A program made the position numbers and the translations under genes. DNA of 55,529 nt from Novosphingobium sp. ERN07 (GTDB lineage: Bacteria > Pseudomonadota > Alphaproteobacteria > Sphingomonadales > Sphingomonadaceae). Below the pieces are notes generated by a model. That model was not told the DNA's origin and made no database searches. It was given only the letters and a program-made list of their open reading frames with translations. The stretch spans positions 1 to 55,529 of the forward strand of contig NZ_JABAID010000023.1 of NCBI RefSeq assembly GCF_012641335.1, given 5' to 3'. Below, one piece after another: positions 41,523 to 48,952 of this stretch. Numbering within the stretch: position 1 is the stretch's first letter; every line of letters begins with the position of its first letter.

Positions 41523-43031
41523 GTGTCCGATGTACTTGAAGCGACAGCTGTCCAGACGCAAGGCGAAACGGAAACATTTGACGTACTCATCGTCGGCGCC
41601 GGTATTTCCGGGATTGGTAGCGCATATCACCTGAAAACCCAATGTCCCGGTAAGAGCTTTGCCGTGCTTGAGGCCAAGGAGAGCTTCGGCGGCACATGGC
41701 ATACTCACCGCTATCCCGGCGTGCGATCCGATTCCGATCTCTATACCTTCGGCTATCGGTTCAAGCCGTGGGTCGGGGCACCGATCGCGTCGGGAGATGA
41801 GATTCTCAAGTACCTGTCCAGCGTGATCGCGGAGAACGACATCGATCAGCACATCCGGTACGGGACGCTCATTGTCCGTTGCTCATGGTCAAGCAGCGAG
41901 CGGATGTGGACCGTGGAAACGCGCGGTTCCGTCGGTGGTCAGCCCAAGACGTACAAGTGCAACTTCCTGTGGATGTGCCAAGGATACTACGATCACGAAA
42001 ATCCTTTCCTGCCGCAATGGCCCGGCATGGAGGACTTCAAGGGTACGCTCGTCCATGCCCAGAAGTGGGACGGCAGCGTTGACTACGCCGGCAAGAAGGT
42101 GGTGGTCATCGGTTCGGGCGCCACGGCGGCCACCGTGATCCCGGCGATGGCGGACAAGGCCGGGCATGTCACGATGCTGCAGCGTTCGCCGACTTACTTC
42201 TACTGCTATCCAAACCTTTCCGAACTAGCCGATCGCTTGCGCGAGATCGGCGTCGACGAGCAAACCGTCCATCGCTGCGCCCGGCTGGACTACCTGCACA
42301 ATCTCAAGACACTCGATCGGCGTTCCCGCACCGAGCCTGACGTGGTCGTGGAAGAACTGAGGGCGCTGGTCAGGCTCTATGCGGGCGAGGAATTCGAATT
42401 CGCACCTCATTTCGTGCCGCGCTATCGCCCGTGGCAACAACGCCTGGCTTTCATTCCGGATGGTGACATGTTCGTGAAGATGCGGGAGGGGAAGGTCTCC
42501 GCGGTGACCGACAAAATTGCCCGCTTCACCGCCAGCGGCATAGCGCTGGAATCGGGCGAGCATCTTGAGGCGGATGTCGTCGTGGCGGCGACGGGCTTCA
42601 ACCTTCTGGTGATGGGCGGGATCGAATTCGAGGTCGATGGCAAGCCGGTCGACTGGAGCAGCACCCCTACGTTCCGAGGAATGATGTTCGCCGATGTCCC
42701 CAATCTCGCCTGGGTCTTCGGCTATTTCCGTGCGGCCTGGACGCTGCGGGTAGACCTGTTGGGCGACTTCGTCTGCCGCCTGCTGCAGCATGCCGATGCG
42801 AAAGGCGCCAGCGAGGTCCGGATCGTGGTTCCGACCAACCTTGCCGACGAGCCTCTGACCCAGTGGATCGAAGACGACAACTTCAATCCCGGCTACCTGA
42901 TGCGCGACATCGACAAGCTGCCCAAGCGGTTGGGTGATCGTCCCGAGTGGCGACATTCGCAGGATTACTGGATGGAAGCCGAGGACATTCCTTCCATCGA
43001 CCTCGACGGACCGGAATTCGTCTATCGCTGA
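41523..43031 (+). CDS. Baeyer-Villiger-type flavin monooxygenase
   Basis: FAD/NADPH monooxygenase of 502 aa, GTG start with GAGAGG before it. FAD fold (DVLIVGAGISGIGSAYHL), GGTWHTHRYPGVRSDSDLYTFGYRF, the BVMO fingerprint FKGTLVHAQKWD (FxGxxxHxxxW with final Asp, as in EthA-like enzymes) near residue 173-184, and the NADPH fold KKVVVIGSGATAATVIPAM. It inserts oxygen next to a carbonyl to give an ester or lactone. Downstream hydrolase, dehydrogenase and ligase genes fit processing of that product. Confidence 0.93.
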   Translation: MSDVLEATAVQTQGETETFDVLIVGAGISGIGSAYHLKTQCPGKSFAVLEAKESFGGTWHTHRYPGVRSDSDLYTFGYRFKPWVGAPIASGDEILKYLSSVIAENDIDQHIRYGTLIVRCSWSSSERMWTVETRGSVGGQPKTYKCNFLWMCQGYYDHENPFLPQWPGMEDFKGTLVHAQKWDGSVDYAGKKVVVIGSGATAATVIPAMADKAGHVTMLQRSPTYFYCYPNLSELADRLREIGVDEQTVHRCARLDYLHNLKTLDRRSRTEPDVVVEELRALVRLYAGEEFEFAPHFVPRYRPWQQRLAFIPDGDMFVKMREGKVSAVTDKIARFTASGIALESGEHLEADVVVAATGFNLLVMGGIEFEVDGKPVDWSSTPTFRGMMFADVPNLAWVFGYFRAAWTLRVDLLGDFVCRLLQHADAKGASEVRIVVPTNLADEPLTQWIEDDNFNPGYLMRDIDKLPKRLGDRPEWRHSQDYWMEAEDIPSIDLDGPEFVYR

Positions 43032-43040
43032 CCAAGCCGG

Positions 43041-43074
43041 GGCCCGGCGCCGCAGGGAAAATGTGGCCCGGGCC
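43041..43074. terminator. Possible hairpin between BVMO and araC genes
   Basis: GGCCCGG (43041-43047) and CCGGGCC (43068-43074) can pair across a 20-base loop between the convergent stops at 43031 and 43074. No T run follows on either strand, so this is a weak call. Confidence 0.35.
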
Positions 43075-44123
43075 TAATTGGTTCTCGATCCCAAGCCAAG
43101 CAGGTTGCGGCGGTATTCGAGCGCTCCCATGCCGGACCAGCGTTTGAAGGCCCGCGAAAAGCTGGATGGTTCCGCAAAACCAATAGTGAAGGCAATGCTT
43201 TCCACCGTCATCCTGGGATCGGAGAGCAGCTGGCAGGCGCGATCGTAGCGGGCCTTGTCGACGATCGCGGAAAACCGAGTGCCCTCATCGGCTAGTCTGC
43301 GGTGCAGAGTTCGCTCGGAAAGCGCCAGGCGTCGCGCGGCATCGCCTGCCTGCAACGCGCCGGCATCCGGACACGAGCCCAGAAGCATGGACAGGCGATG
43401 CGATAGTGGCGCATCGGAGCGCGCCTTGCCAATGGTCTGATCACAGCGTGTCAGATAAAGCGTCTGCAGTTCGACATCCCCCAGCGGCAGCGCCTTGCCC
43501 ACGGCGTTCGGCAGGAAAACCCACCGGGTCCGATCGGCATTGAACTCGACCGGGCAATTGAAGCTGCGGCGCAATTCCGACCAGTTACGGGGCGCGTCCA
43601 CTGCGATCATCACGCGTTCGAGCACCTGCTCATTCCCCATCAGGTCCCGGATCAGGGTGTTAACCGCGCCCAGATCGCGATGCTGGGTAAACTCGTAAAG
43701 GTCGGGGGCAATGCCCTCGTGATCGGCGACCAGGACAGCGGCGCCGTTTTCGCTGGTCTGGAACCGGTAATGGATCAGGGAAAAGGTCAGCGCCTGATAC
43801 TTGCAGGCGATCTGCAAGGCATCGCCCAGCGTTCCGGCGGTCATCATTGCCAGCCCGAGTGCGCCGTACTTGATCGAACGGTACCGCTGGCCGATGTCGA
43901 ACCACAGGTCGGTCTGTCCGGTGGTGAGCTGGACAAAGCCTTGCTGTATGATCAACTCTTCCTTGGCCAGCACCTCTTTCGGATCATCGTCAAGTTTCAG
44001 GGACTTGATCTGATTGTGGCGGCAAAAGGAATCCCAGTTGGCGTTGAGCGTATTCACGACGGCCGACTGGATGATGCGCGCGCTGAGATCCGGCAAAGCG
44101 GCGTAAAGAGCCTCGGGGTTCAT
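43074..44123 (-). CDS. AraC-family regulator (OruR/ArgR-like, arabinose-binding domain type)
   Basis: 349 aa from ATG 44123, preceded by GGGAGACTGG; the longer frame above lacks family sequence. Residues about 15-200 form the AraC_binding-type ligand domain (YGALGLAMMTAGTLGDALQIACKYQALTFSLIHY). The C-terminal double HTH reads GDAARRLALSERTLHRRLADEGTRFSAIVDKARYDRACQLLSDPRMTVESIAFTIGFAEPSSFSRAFKRWSGM. Divergent from the PQQ dehydrogenase, with a 21-bp direct repeat in the shared promoter. Likely activates the Baeyer-Villiger unit. Confidence 0.93.
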   Translation of the reverse strand: MNPEALYAALPDLSARIIQSAVVNTLNANWDSFCRHNQIKSLKLDDDPKEVLAKEELIIQQGFVQLTTGQTDLWFDIGQRYRSIKYGALGLAMMTAGTLGDALQIACKYQALTFSLIHYRFQTSENGAAVLVADHEGIAPDLYEFTQHRDLGAVNTLIRDLMGNEQVLERVMIAVDAPRNWSELRRSFNCPVEFNADRTRWVFLPNAVGKALPLGDVELQTLYLTRCDQTIGKARSDAPLSHRLSMLLGSCPDAGALQAGDAARRLALSERTLHRRLADEGTRFSAIVDKARYDRACQLLSDPRMTVESIAFTIGFAEPSSFSRAFKRWSGMGALEYRRNLLGLGSRTN

Positions 44124-44182
44124 GGCATCCAGTCTCCCAACTTCGCCGATATTTTCACGGTCTTGTGCCGAGGATACGGCGC

Positions 44183-44209
44183 GGTGGCAGACTGCGTCAA
44201 TAACTTGGC
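44183..44209 (+). promoter_or_regulatory. AraC-type direct repeat in the araC / PQQ dehydrogenase promoter
   Basis: GGTGGC (44183-44188) and CTTGGC (44204-44209) are 21 bp apart between the divergent starts at 44123 and 44276. From 44203 the 22 bases starting ACTTGGCGCGCC match 18 of 22 bases starting ACTTGGCACGCG at 48829, before the TonB receptor gene. The inference is a shared regulator, the adjacent AraC protein. Confidence 0.55.
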
Positions 44210-44275
44210 GCGCCACGCCATGGCCGGGTTTGGCAGTTAGAGACACATTCTTCCCCAACATAAAGGGGAGAGACC

Positions 44276-46411
44276 GTGTCGAAACTCGCGCGAATGGCCG
44301 CACTCGCGGTCACGACCATTGCCATTTCCGCAACCGCATCATCGCAAATCGCACCGCCGCCGCAGGCTTTGCAGGACGCTGCTTGGCAGAAGCTGCTGGC
44401 GAGCTCGCGCCAGGCCGGAGATTGGGTCACCTATGGCGGCACGTTCAAGGAGCAGCGTTTCAGCAGCCTAGCGCAGGTGAACACGCAGAACGTGATCAAC
44501 CTGGGTCTCGCATGGTCCTATGAATTCGACACCAATCGCGCGCAGGAAGGCACGCCGATCGAACACGACGGCGTGCTTTACGTGACGACAGCCTGGTCCA
44601 AGGTCTATGCTTTCGACGCAGTAACGGGCCGCCAGCTGTGGCACTTCGATCCCGAGGTGCCGGGCGAGTACGGCGCAAAGGGCTGCTGCGATGTCGGCAA
44701 CCGGGGGGCGGCGCTCTTTGACGGAAAGCTGTACTTCGGCACATTCGATGGACGCCTGATCGCGCTGGACATCAAGACCGGAAAGCCGGTGTGGTCGGTC
44801 GTTACGGTGGACCAGTCCAAGACCTACACCATCACCGGGGCGCCACGCATCGTGAAGGGGCGGGTCGTGATCGGCAATGGCGGTGCGGAACTCGGCGCGC
44901 GCGGCTATGTGACCGCGTATGATGCGCGCACGGGCAAGCAGGCTTGGCGCTTCTACACTGTGCCGGGGAACCCGGCGGATGGGCCAGATGGCGCGGCCTC
45001 CGACAGGATTCTGGCGCAGAAGGCGCAGTCCTCCTGGTTCGGCGAATACTGGAAGCAGGGCGGTGGCGGAACGGTGTGGGACTCCATCGTGTATGACGAG
45101 GAACTCGACCAGCTCTACATCGGCGTGGGCAACGGCAGCCCCTGGAACTATCGCATTCGCAGCGAGGGCAAGGGCGACAACCTGTTCCTTTCTTCGATCG
45201 TGGCGCTTGATCCCGATACCGGCGCCTATCGCTGGCACTATCAGGCAACGCCCGGCGAGACCTGGGACTACACCAACACCCAGCAGATCACGCTCGCCGA
45301 CCTGACCATCGATGGTCAGCCGCACAAGGTGCTGATGCAAGCGCCAAAGAACGGCTTCTTCTTCGTGATCGACCGCACCAACGGCAAGTTGCTGTCTGCG
45401 AAGAACTTCGTCGATGTGAACTGGGCCACCGGGTACGACATGGCCACGGGCAGACCGGTCGAGGTTCCTGCCTCGCGCTTCGAAAAGGCACCGGCCGTGG
45501 TGATGCCGGGCGCGCTGGGCGCGCACAATTGGCAGCCGATGGCCTTCAGCCCCATGACCGGCCTTGTCTATATTCCGGCCAACAAGGCGCTGTTCGCCTA
45601 TGAACAGCCGTCGGACTACGCCTTCCGCCCCGGTCGGTGGAACCTGGGCCTGGAAACGCAGCGCACGTCGCCGCCCGATGATGCTGCGCAGGTCGCCGCG
45701 ACGCGGGCCCTTCTGGGTGGTCGACTGATCGCGTGGGATCCGGTCCGCCAGAAGGAGGCCTGGGGCTTCGACTATCCCGAGCCGTGGAACAGCGGCGTGC
45801 TGGCGACTGCTGGCGGGCTGGTCTTCCAGGGCGATACCCGGGGTAATTTCCGCGCCTTTGCTGCCAGCGATGGAAAGATCCTGTGGAGCACCAACCTTGG
45901 CATGGCGATCATGGCCGCGCCGATGACATTCGAATCCGGCGGCCACCAGTATGTCGCCGTGCTGGCCGGCTATGGCGGCGCCTATGCCCTGACATCCTAC
46001 TTCAATGACAATCCCGGCCCCCGGCCCAATGGCCGCATCTATGTCTTCCGCATCGGGGCCAGGACCAAATTGCCTGTGGTAGCGAAGATTGAAAGGGCCC
46101 CGGCCAATCCGTCCGCAGAGGCGTTTCCGCCAGCCATCGTGGCGCGCGGTGAAGCCCTGTTCCAGAGAGATTGCTGGGCCTGCCATGGGCCGGGCGCAGT
46201 CTCGAGCGGCGTGGTGCCCGACCTGCGGCGGTCGGGCGTGCTGCCCAGCGCCGAGGCGTGGAACGCTGTGGTCATCGGCGGAGCGCTGAAGGACCGCGGC
46301 ATGATCAGCTTTGCCCAGACCTTGTCGGGCGAAGATGCCGAGGCCCTGCGCGCCTATGTCTCCTCCAGGGCGCTGCTGCTTCAGCAGCAGGAAAAGGGAG
46401 GCGCGAAATGA
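44276..46411 (+). CDS. PQQ-dependent quinohemoprotein alcohol dehydrogenase
   Basis: 711 aa, GTG start with GGGGAGAG before it and a signal peptide (ALAVTTIAISATASS), so periplasmic. The eight-bladed propeller shows the adjacent-cysteine disulfide Cys137-Cys138 (GAKGCCDVGNRG) over PQQ, TWDYTN with the catalytic Asp, and tryptophan-docking repeats. The C-terminal cytochrome c domain has CWACH (633-637) and a Met ligand in RGMISF. This is a type II enzyme. It would oxidise an alcohol released from the BVMO ester and pass electrons to the respiratory chain. PQQ synthesis genes are not in the window. Confidence 0.93.
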   Translation: MSKLARMAALAVTTIAISATASSQIAPPPQALQDAAWQKLLASSRQAGDWVTYGGTFKEQRFSSLAQVNTQNVINLGLAWSYEFDTNRAQEGTPIEHDGVLYVTTAWSKVYAFDAVTGRQLWHFDPEVPGEYGAKGCCDVGNRGAALFDGKLYFGTFDGRLIALDIKTGKPVWSVVTVDQSKTYTITGAPRIVKGRVVIGNGGAELGARGYVTAYDARTGKQAWRFYTVPGNPADGPDGAASDRILAQKAQSSWFGEYWKQGGGGTVWDSIVYDEELDQLYIGVGNGSPWNYRIRSEGKGDNLFLSSIVALDPDTGAYRWHYQATPGETWDYTNTQQITLADLTIDGQPHKVLMQAPKNGFFFVIDRTNGKLLSAKNFVDVNWATGYDMATGRPVEVPASRFEKAPAVVMPGALGAHNWQPMAFSPMTGLVYIPANKALFAYEQPSDYAFRPGRWNLGLETQRTSPPDDAAQVAATRALLGGRLIAWDPVRQKEAWGFDYPEPWNSGVLATAGGLVFQGDTRGNFRAFAASDGKILWSTNLGMAIMAAPMTFESGGHQYVAVLAGYGGAYALTSYFNDNPGPRPNGRIYVFRIGARTKLPVVAKIERAPANPSAEAFPPAIVARGEALFQRDCWACHGPGAVSSGVVPDLRRSGVLPSAEAWNAVVIGGALKDRGMISFAQTLSGEDAEALRAYVSSRALLLQQQEKGGAK

Positions 46412-47361
46412 GCGCCCCCTTCATCCTGCCCGAAACGGCCGCCGTTCTTCAAGCGCTTGCCGCGATGGACGGCCCTCATTTGGGCGATCTCCCCGCACCC
46501 GCTGCGCGCGAAGTATATCACCAGCTTGGCGATGCATTCGAAGAGGCTACCGACCCGGCCGTTCGCACGGTCGATTTCGAGGGCGAAGGCGTGACGATGC
46601 GCGCCTATTTCCCCGGCGATGCGCAACCGGGGCCGGTCATCGTCTATTATCACGGCGGTGGCTGGGTGATTGGGGACCTTGATACGCACAACGCTCTCTG
46701 CGCCCGCCTTGCTTCCGTGACGGGGCTGCGGGTAGTGGCAGTGGACTACCGCCTTGCGCCCGAACATCCCTACCCGGCTGCGCACGATGATTGCCTTGCT
46801 GCCGCACGGTTCGTGGCGCAGGGCCCCTCGGTGCTTGAAGCCCCGGTCAAAGGGATCGCGCTTGCCGGAGACAGCGCTGGCGGCGCCCTCGCGCTGGCGG
46901 TCAGCGGAAAACTCGAAGCTGCTCAGCGCCTGGCCCAGTTCCTGATCTATCCGGTGGGCGATTGTACCGAGCCTGAGGAAGGCTCCTATGCCCAGTTCGC
47001 CGAAGGCTTCCTGCTTGATCGCAAGCTGATGCACCGCTTCATCGAAGACTACCTGCCGAATGTGGCAACCCGGCAAGACCGCGACGTCTCCCCATTGCTC
47101 CACGAATTGCCGGCCAGCTCGCCACCGACCGTGATCGTGGCTGCGGGCCTGGACCCCTTGCGCGACCAAGGTCGTGCCTTGGCCGCACGGTTGATCATGC
47201 AAGGGGCCGAATGTCACTATCTGGAGGCCGCCGGCCTCATCCATGGCATGGCGACGATGCGTCGCGCCTTGCCGAGCGGCGACGCCCAGATCGTACGCGG
47301 AGCGCTTCTGCTCGCCGACCTGCTCAGAAATCGCAAGCCAGACTTGCAGGGGGAATCCTGA
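46408..47361 (+). CDS. Alpha/beta hydrolase, HSL family
   Basis: 317 aa, ATG overlapping the preceding stop (ATGA). Hormone-sensitive-lipase-like: oxyanion motif YYHGGGWVIGDLDTH, DYRLAPEHPYPAAHDD, nucleophile elbow GDSAGG, Asp in GLDPLRDQG and His in GLIHGMA. A complete triad is present. In an operon with PQQ dehydrogenase and aldehyde dehydrogenase beside a BVMO, it most likely cleaves the Baeyer-Villiger ester into acid and alcohol. Confidence 0.92.
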   Translation: MSAPFILPETAAVLQALAAMDGPHLGDLPAPAAREVYHQLGDAFEEATDPAVRTVDFEGEGVTMRAYFPGDAQPGPVIVYYHGGGWVIGDLDTHNALCARLASVTGLRVVAVDYRLAPEHPYPAAHDDCLAAARFVAQGPSVLEAPVKGIALAGDSAGGALALAVSGKLEAAQRLAQFLIYPVGDCTEPEEGSYAQFAEGFLLDRKLMHRFIEDYLPNVATRQDRDVSPLLHELPASSPPTVIVAAGLDPLRDQGRALAARLIMQGAECHYLEAAGLIHGMATMRRALPSGDAQIVRGALLLADLLRNRKPDLQGES

Positions 47362-48788
47362 TGCGCAACTACCTTGATTTCTACATTGATGGCACATGGG
47401 TGGCGCCGGCGCAGCCGCGCTCGCTCGAGGTCATCAATCCGGCAACCGAGGACGTGGCCGGAACCATAAGCATGGGATCCCGGCCAGACGTGGACCGTGC
47501 CGTGGCTGCCGCACGCCGCGCGTTCGAGAGCTTTGGACGGACCAGCCGGGCCGAGCGGCTTGAGTTGCTGGACTGCGTGCTGGCAGAACTGGTGGCCCGC
47601 AAGGACGACCTGGCCGCGGCGATAACCGAAGAAATGGGCGCACCAGCCGGGCTTGCCTCGGCCGCCCATGTCCCTTTCGGCATCGGCCATTTCCAGATCG
47701 CTCGTCAGGTCCTGGCCGAGCTCGAACCCGACCGCGCCATTGGATCAACCCTGATCACCGCCGAACCGATCGGCGTCGTGGGCATGATCACGCCATGGAA
47801 CTGGCCGCTGAACCAGATCGCCTGCAAGGTGGCCCCCGCATTGGCGGTTGGCTGCACAATGGTGCTGAAGCCTTCCGAGGTGGCACCGTTCAGCGCGCAG
47901 ATCTTCGCCGAAGCCATCCACGCCGCTGGTGTCCCCGCTGGCGTGTTCAACATGGTCAACGGCGATGGCCCCAGCGTTGGGGCGGCGATCTCGTCCCACC
48001 CCGGCGTCGACATGGTTTCCTTCACCGGATCGACGCGGGCCGGCGTGCAGGTAGCGTGCGATGCTGCCCCCACCGTGAAACGGGTTCACCAGGAGCTTGG
48101 GGGCAAATCGGCCAACATCATCCTGCCCGATGCGGACCTGGCCGATGCCGTGGCGCGCGGCGTCGAAGCGATGATGATAAACAGCGGGCAAAGCTGCAAC
48201 GCGCCTTCACGCATGCTCGTGCCGATCAGCCGGATGGATGAGGCGAAGTCCGTTGCCGCAGCGACCATTGCGAGGCAAGTTGTCGGCTCTCCGACCGAAG
48301 CCGTGGCGCTTGGTCCCGTCGTATCGCAGGTCCAGTGGGACCGGATTCAGGCCCTGATCACGCAAGGCATTGCCGAAGGAGCGACACTCGTCGCTGGCGG
48401 CACCGGCCGTCCCGAAGGCCTGGACCGCGGCTACTATGTCAGGCCGACCGTTTTCGCGGATGTCACCAACGAGATGACCATCGCGCGCGAGGAGATCTTC
48501 GGACCGGTGGTGGTGCTGATCGGTTACAGCAATGTCGAAGAAGCTGTCAAAATCGCCAACGACTCTGTCTATGGCCTTGCCGCCTATGTGCAGTCCGCCG
48601 ATCTCGAACAGGCACGCGCCATCGCCTCGCGTCTGCGGGCAGGACAGGTCTTGATCAACTATGCAGCGCTCGATCTGAACGCTCCGTTCGGCGGCTACAA
48701 GCAGTCCGGCAATGGCCGCGAATGGGGTGAGCACGCCTTCCACGAGTTCATGGAGGCCAAGGCGGTGCTCGGTTTCGCACCTGCCTGA
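47361..48788 (+). CDS. Aldehyde dehydrogenase
   Basis: 475 aa, start overlapping the hydrolase stop by one base (TGATG) with GGGGGAATCC just before. Blocks: PWNWPLNQIACKVAPALAVGCTMVLKPSEVAPF, FTGSTRAGVQVA, Glu in QELGGKSANII, Cys in NSGQSCNAPSR, EEIFGPVVVLIGY. All catalytic residues present. It would take the aldehyde from the PQQ dehydrogenase to the acid that the ligase of this unit activates. Confidence 0.93.
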   Translation: MRNYLDFYIDGTWVAPAQPRSLEVINPATEDVAGTISMGSRPDVDRAVAAARRAFESFGRTSRAERLELLDCVLAELVARKDDLAAAITEEMGAPAGLASAAHVPFGIGHFQIARQVLAELEPDRAIGSTLITAEPIGVVGMITPWNWPLNQIACKVAPALAVGCTMVLKPSEVAPFSAQIFAEAIHAAGVPAGVFNMVNGDGPSVGAAISSHPGVDMVSFTGSTRAGVQVACDAAPTVKRVHQELGGKSANIILPDADLADAVARGVEAMMINSGQSCNAPSRMLVPISRMDEAKSVAAATIARQVVGSPTEAVALGPVVSQVQWDRIQALITQGIAEGATLVAGGTGRPEGLDRGYYVRPTVFADVTNEMTIAREEIFGPVVVLIGYSNVEEAVKIANDSVYGLAAYVQSADLEQARAIASRLRAGQVLINYAALDLNAPFGGYKQSGNGREWGEHAFHEFMEAKAVLGFAPA

Positions 48789-48808
48789 CCGCGCCAGCGG
48801 GCCACTGA

Positions 48809-48835
48809 CTTGGCACCACGAGCCAAGAACTTGGC
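48809..48835 (+). promoter_or_regulatory. AraC-type direct repeat before the third TonB receptor
   Basis: CTTGGCAC at 48809 and 48830, exactly 21 bp apart, in the 164-base gap before the receptor gene. GCCAAG at 48822 and 48853 allows alternative hairpins with the same blocks, so a role in RNA folding is also possible. Similarity with the PQQ dehydrogenase promoter favours a protein-binding site. Confidence 0.55.
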
Positions 48836-48952
48836 ACGCGGCGTCATGGCTCGCCAAGCCAGTCTGACGCAATTTGCGAACCAGAAACGACCGTCCGGAC
48901 ACCCGCACCTCGCGGAATTGGTCCGGCAATAAGAATTGAGGGAGAGAGACAC

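Noticed and set aside
44468..46186. 572-codon open frame on the minus strand opposite the PQQ dehydrogenase
   Set aside because: Arg/His-rich composition without domains; a shadow of the real gene.
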